Positions 8,558 to 17,430 of a stretch of DNA of 64,000 nucleotides are shown here, piece after piece. The notes below the pieces were generated by a model, which saw only the letters and a list, made by a program, of their open reading frames with translations, ran no database searches and was not told where the DNA came from. The translations under genes were made by a program, and so were the position numbers. The number at the start of each line of letters is the position of its first letter. Position 1 is the first letter of the stretch. Origin of the DNA: Mannheimia bovis (GTDB lineage: Bacteria; Pseudomonadota; Gammaproteobacteria; Enterobacterales; Pasteurellaceae). The stretch spans positions 1,938,798-2,002,797 of the forward strand of contig NZ_CP061280.1 in the NCBI RefSeq assembly GCF_014541205.1, given 5' to 3'.

Positions 8558-9925
8558 ATGTCAATCGACACCATTCTTAATCAAATCAACAGTTTTATTT
8601 GGGGTCCGCCGCTTCTGATTTTAATTTCAGGCGTAGGGATTTATCTCACTCTTGCCTTAAAAGGCATTCAATTAAGCCAACTTGGGCGAGCGTTCGTTTA
8701 TATGTTCAAACCTGAAAAAGGGAAAGGGCAATCGGGAGACATCTCAGCTTTTGCAGCCCTTGCTACTGCCCTTGCAGCGACTATCGGTACAGGGAATATT
8801 GTTGGTGTTGCCACCGCAATTCATTCGGGCGGACCGGGGGCATTATTTTGGATGTGGCTTATCGCCCTATTCGGTATGGCAACTAAATACGCCGAAGGCT
8901 TGCTTGCGATTAAATATCGTACTAAAGATAAAGCGGGCTTTGTTGCCGGCGGACCAATGTACTATATCGAATTAGGTATGGGTAAACAATGGCGTTGGCT
9001 TGCTAAAGCCTTTGCTTTTTTCGGAGTATTAGTGGCGTTACTCGGTATTGGCACTTTCCCACAAGTAAATGGCATTACGCACGCCTTAGAAAGTACCTTC
9101 GATGTGCCAATTCTCTTTAGTGCTATTATTTTAACGCTGATTGTAACTGCAATTATTCTTGGCGGTGTAAAACGTATTTCTAAAATTGCAACCATTGTTG
9201 TGCCGTTTATGGCTATCGCTTATGTTGTTGCCTCACTGTGTGTGATTATTCTCAACGCCGAAAAAGTACCACAAGCTATCGTTACTATTGTTCACGCTGC
9301 CTTTAATCCGCAAGCAGCATTAGGTGGAGCATTTGGTTTTACTGTAATGCAAGCCATTCAGCTGGGTGTAGCACGCGGTATTTTCTCGAATGAATCAGGC
9401 TTAGGCTCAGCCCCGATTGCAGCAGCCGCTGCTCAAACCAAAGAACCTGTGAGACAGGGCTTAATTTCAATGACAGGCACATTTTTAGATACTATCATTG
9501 TTTGTACAATGACAGGCTTGGTTATTATTATTTCAGGTGCTTGGACAGGTGATATTAAAGGTGCAGCTCTCACGACAACTGCCTTTACTCAAGGCTTAGA
9601 CAGCTCATTTGGTGCAATTATTGTAACAGTTGGCTTAGTTTTCTTCGCATTCACCACTATTTTAGGCTGGTGTTATTATGGTGAACGTTGTTTTGTCTAT
9701 TTAACACGTGGACGAACCCAATACATCAAGCTCTATCGCATTTTATTTATTGCGTTAATTGCCGCTGCCCCATTTTTACAACTCGATACTATCTGGACAA
9801 TTGCCGATATTGTAAACGGTTTAATGGCATTCCCAAATCTCATTGCAATTATTGCTTTACGCAAAGTAATTATTAGCGAAACCAAAGATTTCTTTGCTCG
9901 CCTTAAAAAAGGCGAAACAGAATAA
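8558..9925 (+). CDS. Alanine/glycine:cation symporter (AGCS family)
   Basis: Inner-membrane sodium- or proton-coupled amino-acid symporter of 455 residues with about ten membrane helices. AGCS marks are GDISAFAALATALAATIGTGNIVGVATA near residue 60, GGPMYYIELGMG, and GVARGIFSNESGLGSAPIAAAAA near 275, all part of the substrate and cation path. The glycine riboswitch upstream makes glycine, or alanine plus glycine, the likely substrate; this is inference from context. A terminator follows directly, ending right at the next start codon. Confidence 0.93.
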   Translation: MSIDTILNQINSFIWGPPLLILISGVGIYLTLALKGIQLSQLGRAFVYMFKPEKGKGQSGDISAFAALATALAATIGTGNIVGVATAIHSGGPGALFWMWLIALFGMATKYAEGLLAIKYRTKDKAGFVAGGPMYYIELGMGKQWRWLAKAFAFFGVLVALLGIGTFPQVNGITHALESTFDVPILFSAIILTLIVTAIILGGVKRISKIATIVVPFMAIAYVVASLCVIILNAEKVPQAIVTIVHAAFNPQAALGGAFGFTVMQAIQLGVARGIFSNESGLGSAPIAAAAAQTKEPVRQGLISMTGTFLDTIIVCTMTGLVIIISGAWTGDIKGAALTTTAFTQGLDSSFGAIIVTVGLVFFAFTTILGWCYYGERCFVYLTRGRTQYIKLYRILFIALIAAAPFLQLDTIWTIADIVNGLMAFPNLIAIIALRKVIISETKDFFARLKKGETE

Positions 9926-9936
9926 AAACTGATAGA

Positions 9937-9968
9937 ATATAGGGCAATTTAGCCCTATATTTTTATTT
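9937..9968 (+). terminator. Rho-independent terminator after the AGCS symporter
   Basis: ATATAGGGC (9937-9945) / GCCCTATAT (9952-9960) stem with six-base loop followed by TTTTATTT. The tract ends one base before the next ATG. Confidence 0.8.
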
Positions 9969-10634
9969 ATGAAATTTTTATACACCTTTATTTTTTGCCT
10001 ATTGTTTTCCATTAGCTATGCAAATGAGCGACAAATCAATTGCAAAGTGGTGGGAATTAGCGATGGCGATACCTTAAGTTGCTTAGTAAACAAAGCACCG
10101 CTCAAAGTGAGATTGATACATATTGATGCACCTGAACAATCCCAACCTTATGGAAATAGAGCTAAACAAGCTCTGGCTCAGTTAGTGTTTAAACAAAACA
10201 TTACTGCCGTGATTTCAGGATACGATCGCTATCAACGCTTACTTGCCACCCTCTATTTAAACGGTAAAAACATCAATTTAGCCTTAGTAGAAAACGGTAT
10301 GGCGTGGGCTTATACCACAAAGCGAGAGTACATTGAGGCACAAAATCAAGCAAAACACGCCAAAATCGGCTTATGGCAGGACAAATTCCCGATTAACCCG
10401 AGCCAATGGCGAAAAACACACGCCTCAACCTTACCACAAGCGGTCAAAAAATCGGAAAATACTGCAATTCCGCCAACAACGATTGATTGCCAAGTTAAAT
10501 TAAGCTGCAACCAAATCGGCAATTACGAACAAGCAAAACACTACTTTCAACAATGCGGTTGGAAAGCGTTAGATGGTAATAATGACGGCATTCCGTGCAA
10601 TAAACTTTATCGAAAATCACAAAATAGGAACTAA
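9969..10634 (+). CDS. Secreted thermonuclease (SNase) with C-terminal Excalibur domain
   Basis: Predicted exported nuclease of 221 residues. Residues 1-18 form a signal peptide ending SYA. The staphylococcal-nuclease fold spans about 24-150: GISDGDTL, VRLIHIDAPE (the Arg and Asp of the active site), and YDRYQRLLATLY with the second Arg. A Cys-bearing C-terminal segment ends in DGNNDGIPCN, the calcium-binding Excalibur motif. It likely cuts DNA or RNA in the periplasm or outside the cell. No ribosome site is visible, because the preceding terminator abuts the ATG. Three bases separate it from the next gene. Confidence 0.88.
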   Translation: MKFLYTFIFCLLFSISYANERQINCKVVGISDGDTLSCLVNKAPLKVRLIHIDAPEQSQPYGNRAKQALAQLVFKQNITAVISGYDRYQRLLATLYLNGKNINLALVENGMAWAYTTKREYIEAQNQAKHAKIGLWQDKFPINPSQWRKTHASTLPQAVKKSENTAIPPTTIDCQVKLSCNQIGNYEQAKHYFQQCGWKALDGNNDGIPCNKLYRKSQNRN

Positions 10635-10637
10635 TTT

Positions 10638-11834
10638 ATGCTAAATACTCAATTCCGTTCCCACTTCCCTTTTTTTGAAAAATCGGACGGCTGGACGTAT
10701 TTAGATTCCGCCGCCACAACGCTAAAACCTGATGTATTAATTCAAGCAACAAACGATTTTTACGCTTCTGCTGGCTCTGTACATCGTAGCCAATATGATT
10801 TACCACAAACGGAGCAATATGAGCAGGCTCGTGATTTAGTTACTAAACGCTTTAATGTGGAAACTTGTGAAGCGGTAATTTGGACAAGTGGTACAACCCA
10901 AAGTATAAACATTGTGGCTTATGGCTTGGAGCATCAAATTGCGGAAGGTGATGAAATTGTGATTTCAGTGGCAGAACATCACGCCAATTTTATTCCTTGG
11001 CAACAACTTGCCGAACGCACGGAGGCAAAACTTATTGTGCTGCCACTTAATGAACAGTATCAAATTGAAGCTGAAACACTTAAAAATGCGTTGTCAGAAA
11101 AAACCAAAATCGTCGCTTTTAATTTAGTTTCCAATGTAACAGGGGTTCGCCAACCTGCGGAACACTTAATCCCAATTATTCGCCAGCACAGTTCCGCTAA
11201 AATTGTGTTAGATATTGCTCAAGCTGTATGTTGTGAGCAAGTGGATGTGCAAAAACTTGATGCAGATTTCTACGCTTTTTCCGCCCATAAAATGTATGGT
11301 TCAAACGGTGTAGGCGTGCTGACCGGCAAATTGCAAAGTTTGGAGCAAATTCAACCGCTTGTATTCGGCGGCAAAATGCTGAAAAACATTACTGAAAGTG
11401 AACTAACTGTAGCAGATTTGCCTTACCGGTTGGAAGCTGGTACACCAAATATTGCAGGTATTATTGGTTTTGGACAAGTTTTGGCTTGGTTAGAGAACTG
11501 GAATTTTACAGAACTTAATCAACAACTTTATACGTTAGCAGAATACACCCGCAAGCGGTTAAATTCTTATCAACATTTGCAAATTATCGGACAACAAAAT
11601 ACACCGACTATTAGTTTTGTGGTTAAAGATCAGCACCCTGCCGATATTGCGGCTTTTTTGACCCAGAGTAAAATCGCTATTCGGCACGGCGAACATTGTG
11701 CTAAGCCTTATTTGCGTTATTTGCAAGAAAGCGGCACACTTCGCCTTTCGCTGGCTCATTACAATACAAAAGAGGATATTGAGCATTTTTTCAACGCCTT
11801 AAATTTTGCACTCGAAATTTTGCAAGAAAGCTAA
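10638..11834 (+). CDS. SufS/CsdA-type cysteine desulfurase
   Basis: PLP-dependent class V aminotransferase-fold enzyme of 398 residues that removes sulfur from cysteine for iron-sulfur clusters or other thio-cofactors. Key elements are YLDSAATTLKP, WTSGTTQSIN, AEHHANFIPW, the PLP lysine in FSAHKMYGSNGVG, and the group II loop RHGEHCAKP with the catalytic Cys. The short Cys loop places it with CsdA/SufS rather than IscS. No csdE or sufE partner is next to it. An AGGA ribosome site precedes the ATG. It is probably co-transcribed with the nuclease gene. Confidence 0.9.
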   Translation: MLNTQFRSHFPFFEKSDGWTYLDSAATTLKPDVLIQATNDFYASAGSVHRSQYDLPQTEQYEQARDLVTKRFNVETCEAVIWTSGTTQSINIVAYGLEHQIAEGDEIVISVAEHHANFIPWQQLAERTEAKLIVLPLNEQYQIEAETLKNALSEKTKIVAFNLVSNVTGVRQPAEHLIPIIRQHSSAKIVLDIAQAVCCEQVDVQKLDADFYAFSAHKMYGSNGVGVLTGKLQSLEQIQPLVFGGKMLKNITESELTVADLPYRLEAGTPNIAGIIGFGQVLAWLENWNFTELNQQLYTLAEYTRKRLNSYQHLQIIGQQNTPTISFVVKDQHPADIAAFLTQSKIAIRHGEHCAKPYLRYLQESGTLRLSLAHYNTKEDIEHFFNALNFALEILQES

Positions 11835-11940
11835 GCTAAATCAAAAAATACATATTTTTTAGTAGAACGAAAAGGCTGAATATTGTAATCTTTACACTAG
11901 TTTCTATTTTAAATTTAATTTATCAAAAAGGTGTTTTTAG

Positions 11941-12915
11941 ATGAGTAAAAAAATCAAAAAAATTGCGATTTTAACCAGCGGTGGCGATGCACCGGGTATG
12001 AATGCCGCTATTCGTGGTGTGGTGCGTGCAGCATTAAATGAAGGATTAGCAGTTTGTGGCGTTCAAGATGGTTATTCAGGGCTTTATCACGATAAAGTGA
12101 TTCCACTAGACAGACGCTCTGTATCAGAAACTATCAATCGTGGCGGTACATTCTTAGGTTCAGCACGCTTTCCTGAATTCAAACGCCCTGAAGTACGTAA
12201 AAAATGCGTAGAAACATTAAAAAAATATGATATTGATGCGTTAGTTGTTATTGGTGGTGATGGCTCTTATATGGGAGCGAAGTTATTAACTGAGGAATTT
12301 GGTTATCCGTGTATCGGTATTCCGGGCACGATTGATAATGATATCGTAGGTACTGATTATACTATCGGCTATCAAACTGCGTTAGAAACCGCTTTAGAAG
12401 CAATTGACCGTTTACGTGATACATCAAGTTCTCACCAACGTATTTCTATTGTTGAAATAATGGGTCGCCATTGTGGTGATTTAACCATTAGTGCAGCCTT
12501 AGCCGGCGGTTGTGAATATGTGATCGTACCGGAAAAAGGACTAGACAAAGAATCTTTAATGAATAGTATTTCTGATGGTTTCCAAAAAGGTAAACGCCAT
12601 TCTATCATTGCAATTACTGAGTTAATGACTGATGTTCACGAATTAGCAAAAGAGATTGAAGAGCGTTTCGGACACGAAACTCGTGCAACTGTGTTAGGTC
12701 ATACCCAACGTGGTGGTGCACCTTGTGCCTTTGACCGTATTTTAGCCTCTCGTATGGGCGTTTATGCGGTAGAATTATTATTACAAGGTTTTGGCGGACA
12801 CTGTGTCGGTATTCAAAACGAGCAGTTAGTTCATCACGATATTATTGATGCAATTAATAATATGCGTCGTCCGTTTAAAGAAGAATTATACGAGACCTCT
12901 AGAAAATTATTCTAA
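11941..12915 (+). CDS. pfkA: 6-phosphofructokinase (ATP)
   Basis: Glycolytic enzyme phosphorylating fructose 6-phosphate to fructose 1,6-bisphosphate in the cytoplasm; 324 residues, close to the 320 of E. coli PfkA. Visible are the ATP site [26 protein letters not shown], the catalytic [20 protein letters not shown] and [10 protein letters not shown], and the later LGHTQRGG. An AAGGTG ribosome site lies before the ATG, and a strong terminator follows, so it is probably a single-gene unit. Confidence 0.98.
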   Translation: MSKKIKKIAILTSGGDAPGMNAAIRGVVRAALNEGLAVCGVQDGYSGLYHDKVIPLDRRSVSETINRGGTFLGSARFPEFKRPEVRKKCVETLKKYDIDALVVIGGDGSYMGAKLLTEEFGYPCIGIPGTIDNDIVGTDYTIGYQTALETALEAIDRLRDTSSSHQRISIVEIMGRHCGDLTISAALAGGCEYVIVPEKGLDKESLMNSISDGFQKGKRHSIIAITELMTDVHELAKEIEERFGHETRATVLGHTQRGGAPCAFDRILASRMGVYAVELLLQGFGGHCVGIQNEQLVHHDIIDAINNMRRPFKEELYETSRKLF

Positions 12916-12930
12916 TATTCCTTAAAATTT

Positions 12931-12958
12931 AAAGGCGACTAAAATAGTCGCCTTTTTT
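12931..12958 (+). terminator. Rho-independent terminator after pfkA
   Basis: AAAGGCGAC / GTCGCCTTT stem with seven-base loop, then TTTT. Confidence 0.9.
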
Positions 12959-12981
12959 ATTTTCATTTATAAGGAAATCGA

Positions 12982-13689
12982 ATGTTCAAAGAAAAACCCG
13001 TTATTTCCAACCAACACGGTGCATTAGCAATGGCAATGCTGCCTTTTCTTTATGCGGTCATCACAAGTGGATTTACACCTTTGCATATTTTCTTTGGGTT
13101 TTCTTGGCTATTCCTCTATCTTTTCTCTTACCCTTTTCTCTCTTTATTTAGCAAAAAACCAACCGAACGTAATAAAAAATGGGCAAAAATTTACTTCGCT
13201 TTAAGTTTACTCTTTGCTTTGCCTGTTATTTATAATGTGCCTGCTATTTTGCAATTTTTAGTGATAATTCTACCGCTTGGATTAATTCAAATTTACTTTG
13301 CCAAACAAAAAGATGAACGGAATTTGTGGAATGATATTGCAGGCATTTTAACTTTCGGGGTAATGGGAATGGCAACTTATTATGTTGTTACAAAACAATA
13401 TAATATTGAGATACTCCTCCACCCTACGCTATTTTTTATCGCCACTACCTTCTATGTAAAAAGTATGGTACGAGAGCGTAAAAATCCTGTTTATATGGAG
13501 CTTAGCATTACAACACACTTATTATTGGCTTTCGCTTATAGTTTAAGCTCAATGCAAGCGGTCTTTTTTGCCTATTTAATTGCAACTGCTCGTGCGATTA
13601 TTGTGCCGAGTTTAGGATTGAATGTAAAACAGATCGGAATGTTGGAATTCCCTGTCATTCTGATTTTTTTGATTGCGTTGGCTCAATGA
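12982..13689 (+). CDS. YwiC-like family membrane protein
   Basis: Predicted inner-membrane protein of 235 residues with about seven to eight helices. The N-terminal SNQHGALAMAMLPFLYAV resembles the conserved QHGAWAM start of the YwiC-like family, and the C-terminal ARAIIVPSLGLNVKQIG also fits. The family has no assigned biochemical role. AAGGA precedes the ATG closely, and the gene stands alone between two terminators. Confidence 0.7.
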   Translation: MFKEKPVISNQHGALAMAMLPFLYAVITSGFTPLHIFFGFSWLFLYLFSYPFLSLFSKKPTERNKKWAKIYFALSLLFALPVIYNVPAILQFLVIILPLGLIQIYFAKQKDERNLWNDIAGILTFGVMGMATYYVVTKQYNIEILLHPTLFFIATTFYVKSMVRERKNPVYMELSITTHLLLAFAYSLSSMQAVFFAYLIATARAIIVPSLGLNVKQIGMLEFPVILIFLIALAQ

Positions 13690-13703
13690 TTTCTCTATAA
13701 CAA

Positions 13704-13732
13704 AAAACCTCTGAACTTATCAGAGGTTTTTT
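13704..13732. terminator. Bidirectional terminator between the YwiC-like gene and entericidin
   Basis: AAAACCTCTGA / TCAGAGGTTTT stem flanked by A and T runs, serving the converging genes on either side. Confidence 0.85.
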
Positions 13733-13740
13733 AATTATTC

Positions 13741-13863
13741 TTATTGTGCTGCTTTTTGGATTTGATCACCAGCTTTCTCAACATCCTTGCCTACGCCATC
13801 AACAGTGTTACACGCTGTTAAGAAAGTTGCACTTGCTAAAATTGCTAATACTAATTTTTTCAT
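13741..13863 (-). CDS. Entericidin-type small lipoprotein (40 aa)
   Basis: Very small lipoprotein gene: ATG at 13863, 40 codons, TAA at 13743-13741. The product begins MKKLVLAILASATFLTAC with a lipobox LTAC (Cys18) and continues NTVDGVGKDVEKAGDQIQ, the classic entericidin A/B pattern. The ribosome site AAGGAGT is excellent. E. coli EcnB is a membrane lipoprotein linked to stationary-phase lysis and EcnA is its antidote; only one member is present here, so a toxin-antidote pair is not supported. The two-gene spacing to rluD (about 80 bases) leaves room for its own promoter. Confidence 0.88.
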   Translation of the reverse strand: MKKLVLAILASATFLTACNTVDGVGKDVEKAGDQIQKAAQ

Positions 13864-13941
13864 AAAACACTCCTTATTTTTTGTTTGTTATGAAAACGAC
13901 TTCAATATAACAAGTTTAAATTATAAACGCAATACGTCAAA

Positions 13942-14922
13942 TTAATAATCTAGTTCATCTTTATAAAGCTCGTAATCGGCTTTTAAGGCTTGAATGAGCT
14001 CCACAAAATCTTCCGGTAATGGAGCGTGCCATTCCATCAATTCGCCTGTAATTGGGTGTTCTAAACGCAACATAATAGCGTGTAATGCTTGACGTTGAAA
14101 ACCGCGTAAAACAGCTAAAAATTCCTCGCTCGCTCCTTTTGGTGGGCGAGGTCTGCCACCATAAAGTTGATCACCCAATAACGGGTGGGCAATATGTGCC
14201 ATATGCACACGAATTTGGTGAGTACGCCCGGTTTCCAAACGTAAACGTAAGCGAGTGTAGTTACGGAAACGCTCCATAATACGATAATGGGTTACAGCCG
14301 GTTTTCCCATTGGGTGAACTGCCATTGCAGTACGCTTAGTCGGGTGGCGAGCCATTGGTTCATCAACTTTACCGCCTTGAGTCATAATGCCGCTTGCTAC
14401 CGCCTCATATTCACGGGTAATTCGGCGTTTTTGTAATGCAGTTACTAAATGGGTTTGAGCCGGAATATTTTTTGCTACCACCATTAAGCCTGTTGTATCT
14501 TTATCTAAACGATGCACAATACCCGCACGTGGCACTTCTGCAATCGGCGGATAATAATGCAACAACGCATTTAATACCGTACCATCAGGATTGCCCGCTC
14601 CAGGGTGAACCACTAAATCTTTTGGTTTATTGATAACAATAATATCGTCATCTTCATACACAATATTGAGCGGAATATCTTGCGGATCAAAACGAATTTC
14701 TTCTTCGATTTCAGCGGTAATTTCCACCGTTTCGCCACCAAATACTTTTTCTCGTGCTTTATTGATGATATTGCCGTTCACTTTTACTAAATCGCTTTCA
14801 ATCCACACTTTAATGCGTGAACGTGAATAATCCGGAAAAAGTTGTGCCAGTGCTTGATCTAAACGAGCACCTAATAGGTCAGCTGTAATTTCTGCGGTTA
14901 AAATCTTTTTTTGAGTAGTCAT
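13942..14922 (-). CDS. rluD: 23S rRNA pseudouridine synthase D
   Basis: Makes pseudouridines 1911, 1915 and 1917 in helix 69 of 23S rRNA. It has 326 residues, identical in length to E. coli RluD. It begins with an S4 RNA-binding domain (about 18-80, GARLDQALAQLFPDYSRSRIKVWI) and carries the catalytic motif GIVHRLDKDTTGLMVVAK with the essential Asp. It is divergent from bamD, an arrangement shared with E. coli. Confidence 0.97.
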   Translation of the reverse strand: MTTQKKILTAEITADLLGARLDQALAQLFPDYSRSRIKVWIESDLVKVNGNIINKAREKVFGGETVEITAEIEEEIRFDPQDIPLNIVYEDDDIIVINKPKDLVVHPGAGNPDGTVLNALLHYYPPIAEVPRAGIVHRLDKDTTGLMVVAKNIPAQTHLVTALQKRRITREYEAVASGIMTQGGKVDEPMARHPTKRTAMAVHPMGKPAVTHYRIMERFRNYTRLRLRLETGRTHQIRVHMAHIAHPLLGDQLYGGRPRPPKGASEEFLAVLRGFQRQALHAIMLRLEHPITGELMEWHAPLPEDFVELIQALKADYELYKDELDY

Positions 14923-15005
14923 TAAAATATAAATCCTAATTAGTCATTTGCTTACTTGCGTGATGTTATATAAAATAGTGAGATGAACTTCATAAGTTAT
15001 TCTTA

Positions 15006-15040
15006 GTCTGAGGTATTGTACATTAACTTTTGGTCTCAGA
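15006..15040 (+). promoter_or_regulatory. Inverted repeat in the bamD upstream region
   Basis: GTCTGAG (15006-15012) and CTCAGAC (15034-15040) form an inverted repeat with a 21-base gap, followed by ACTTTTTA and then the bamD ribosome site. It could be an mRNA hairpin or an operator; the sequence alone does not decide. Confidence 0.45.
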
Positions 15041-15061
15041 CACTTTTTATAGGTAAAACAT

Positions 15062-15838
15062 ATGCGTAAATTTAAAACTCTTGCCACATTAGCATTAGCA
15101 GGGCTTGTTGTAGGTTGTTCAAGTTCTAATAAAGACATCGAAGAATCAAACGCTCAAGATCTTTATAGCAAAGGGCAAACCTATTTACAAGACGGCGATT
15201 ATAACTCTGCCATTCGTTATTTAGAGGGAGTGAGTGCTAAAGGTGGCCAATATTCAGGTCTTGGTGAACAAACCCAATTAAGTTTAATTTATGCACAATA
15301 TAAAGTAGGCGAATATTATAAAGCATTAGATGCTGCAGAACGTTTCGCCCGTTCTTACCCAAATGCAGCCAATATGGATTATGTATTCTACCTAGCCGGT
15401 CTTTCAAATGCACGCTTAGGCGATAATTTTATCCAAGATTTCTTTAAAGTAAATCGTGCCTCTCGTGCAGTGGATAATGTGCGTAACGCTTACGGTAATT
15501 TCCAAACTATCGTTCAGCACTATCCACAAAGCCAATATGCTCAAGATGCTCAAAATTGGATGAACTATTTATTCAACCGTTTAGCCGAGCACGAATTATC
15601 GATCGTAAAATTCTATGATAAACGTAATGCGTACGTTGCGGTAGTAAATCGCGTAGAAGAAATGTTGCGTTTCTATCCAAATACCGAAGCAACTAAAAAT
15701 GCCCTTCCTTATTTGAAAGAAGCATTTAAACAAATGGGTATTCAAGATTCTGAACAAAAAACCGAATTATTAATCAAAGAATACGAAAATAAAACCTTAC
15801 CAAACCCGGCAAAACCGGAATATGGCGAACAATTCTAA
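15062..15838 (+). CDS. bamD: Outer-membrane assembly lipoprotein BamD
   Basis: Essential lipoprotein of the BAM complex, which folds outer-membrane barrels. It has 258 residues. The lipobox is VVGC (Cys19), followed by tetratricopeptide-type repeats ([40 protein letters not shown]) typical of BamD/ComL. The ComL name comes from Neisseria, where the protein affects transformation. The gene is divergent from rluD and ends with a GC-rich terminator. Confidence 0.96.
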   Translation: MRKFKTLATLALAGLVVGCSSSNKDIEESNAQDLYSKGQTYLQDGDYNSAIRYLEGVSAKGGQYSGLGEQTQLSLIYAQYKVGEYYKALDAAERFARSYPNAANMDYVFYLAGLSNARLGDNFIQDFFKVNRASRAVDNVRNAYGNFQTIVQHYPQSQYAQDAQNWMNYLFNRLAEHELSIVKFYDKRNAYVAVVNRVEEMLRFYPNTEATKNALPYLKEAFKQMGIQDSEQKTELLIKEYENKTLPNPAKPEYGEQF

Positions 15839-15857
15839 TTAAACATAGCAGAATATT

Positions 15858-15878
15858 AGGGGCGGTTTCGCCCCTTTT
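15858..15878 (+). terminator. Rho-independent terminator after bamD
   Basis: AGGGGCG / CGCCCCT stem with a tight loop, then TTT. Confidence 0.85.
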
Positions 15879-15910
15879 GGCTTTATAACTTATTAGCTCA
15901 TTAGGAAATT

Positions 15911-16942
15911 ATGCGAATTTTAGGTATTGAAACCTCTTGCGATGAAACCGGCGTTGCCATTTATGATGAAGAAAAAGGCTTAGTAGCAAACCAGCTCTAC
16001 AGCCAAATTGATATGCACGCTGATTATGGTGGTGTTGTGCCGGAGCTTGCTTCGCGAGATCATATCCGCAAAACGCTCCCACTTATCCAAGAAGCCCTAA
16101 AAGAAGCTAACCTTCAGCCTTCCGATATTGATGGTATTGCTTATACCGCCGGTCCGGGCTTGGTTGGAGCATTATTAGTAGGCTCAACCATCGCTCGCTC
16201 TTTAGCTTATGCGTGGAATGTGCCGGCTCTTGGCGTTCATCATATGGAAGGGCATCTACTTGCTCCAATGTTGGAAGAAAACGCACCTGAATTTCCATTT
16301 GTGGCGTTATTAATTTCGGGTGGGCATACTCAATTAGTGAAAGTCGATGGTGTCGGCAAATACGAATTAATGGGCGAATCGATTGATGATGCAGCAGGCG
16401 AAGCCTTTGACAAAACCGGAAAATTATTAGGTTTAGATTACCCTGCCGGGGTGGCAATATCCAAACTTGCGGAATTAGGCACACCAAATCGTTTTAAATT
16501 CCCACGCCCGATGACAGACCGCCCAGGCTTAGATTTCAGTTTTTCCGGTTTAAAAACCTTTGCAGCAAATACCATTAAAGCTAACCTGAATGAAAATGGC
16601 GAGATAGATGAACAAACCCGTTGCGACATTGCTCACGCTTTCCAACAAGCGGTAGTTGATACGATTTTAATTAAATGCAAACGAGCATTAGAACAAACGG
16701 GTTATAAAAGACTAGTGATGGCAGGTGGTGTAAGTGCCAATAAGCAATTACGTGCCGATGTTGCGGAAATGATGCAAAAACTCAAAGGCGAAGTATTTTA
16801 TCCACGCCCGCAATTTTGTACCGATAACGGAGCAATGATTGCTTACACCGGTTTTTTACGTCTAAAAAACGGCGAACAAACAGACTTAAGCGTGAGCGTA
16901 AAACCTCGATGGGCAATGACGGAACTACCATCGATCGAATAA
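15911..16942 (+). CDS. tsaD: tRNA threonylcarbamoyladenosine synthase subunit TsaD
   Basis: Catalytic subunit (ASKHA fold) transferring the threonylcarbamoyl group to A37 of ANN-decoding tRNAs, with TsaB and TsaE. It has 343 residues. Family motifs are [16 protein letters not shown], the metal-binding HHMEGHL (two His), [28 protein letters not shown], and [13 protein letters not shown] near the C-terminus. AGGA lies before the ATG. The earlier name is gcp. Confidence 0.97.
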   Translation: MRILGIETSCDETGVAIYDEEKGLVANQLYSQIDMHADYGGVVPELASRDHIRKTLPLIQEALKEANLQPSDIDGIAYTAGPGLVGALLVGSTIARSLAYAWNVPALGVHHMEGHLLAPMLEENAPEFPFVALLISGGHTQLVKVDGVGKYELMGESIDDAAGEAFDKTGKLLGLDYPAGVAISKLAELGTPNRFKFPRPMTDRPGLDFSFSGLKTFAANTIKANLNENGEIDEQTRCDIAHAFQQAVVDTILIKCKRALEQTGYKRLVMAGGVSANKQLRADVAEMMQKLKGEVFYPRPQFCTDNGAMIAYTGFLRLKNGEQTDLSVSVKPRWAMTELPSIE

Positions 16943-17014
16943 TTTCAAGCGGTCAATTTTGCAAAGTTTTTTGCAAATTTAACCACTTTTTCCCTTAATA
17001 TTTTGGAGAACACA

Positions 17015-17320
17015 ATGAATACAGCACAATTCCACCAAGCCGTAGAACAAGTATGGCAGCAAATTGAAGAAAAAATTGATGACGAAGGTTTATCGGTTGA
17101 TACCGAAATTCAAGGTGCAGTTTGCACTTTAACCTTTGATGATGAATCACAAATCATCATTAACAAACAAGAAGCAATGTTAGAACTATGGCTTGCCAGC
17201 AAATTAGGTGGCATTCATTTTAAAAACATTGATGGAGAATGGGTTACAGATGAAGGTCGCACCTTCTGGCAACATTTAGAAGAAGCCTTTGCCCGACACG
17301 GTGAAAGCATTTCTTTCTAA
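17015..17320 (+). CDS. cyaY: Frataxin-like iron-binding protein CyaY
   Basis: Bacterial frataxin of 101 residues that binds iron and modulates IscS-dependent iron-sulfur cluster assembly. The acidic first helix (QIEEKIDDEGLSVDTEIQ) and the later strands QIIINKQEAMLELWLASKLGGIHF are diagnostic. I use the ATG at 17015, 6 bases after GGAGAA, rather than the in-frame TTG at 17003. It is followed by a terminator and then recQ, a gene order seen in other Pasteurellaceae. Confidence 0.95.
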   Translation: MNTAQFHQAVEQVWQQIEEKIDDEGLSVDTEIQGAVCTLTFDDESQIIINKQEAMLELWLASKLGGIHFKNIDGEWVTDEGRTFWQHLEEAFARHGESISF

Positions 17321-17328
17321 TTGTTTGT

Positions 17329-17355
17329 AAGGACGTACTGGAGTACGTCCTTTTA
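17329..17355 (+). terminator. Rho-independent terminator after cyaY
   Basis: AAGGACGTACT / AGTACGTCCTT stem with a two- to four-base loop, then TTT. Confidence 0.88.
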
Positions 17356-17396
17356 TAATTATATTTGTAAATTTTTTCCTCAAATAAACCGCTTGC

Positions 17397-17415
17397 GGAG
17401 GCACGCAGTGCTTCC
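17397..17415 (+). promoter_or_regulatory. Hairpin upstream of recQ
   Basis: GGAGGCAC / GTGCTTCC pair over eight positions (one G-T) around a GCA loop. It ends 15 bases before the recQ ATG and contains the only ribosome-site-like GGAGG in the leader. Confidence 0.45.
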
Positions 17416-17430
17416 CCACATATAAAAATA

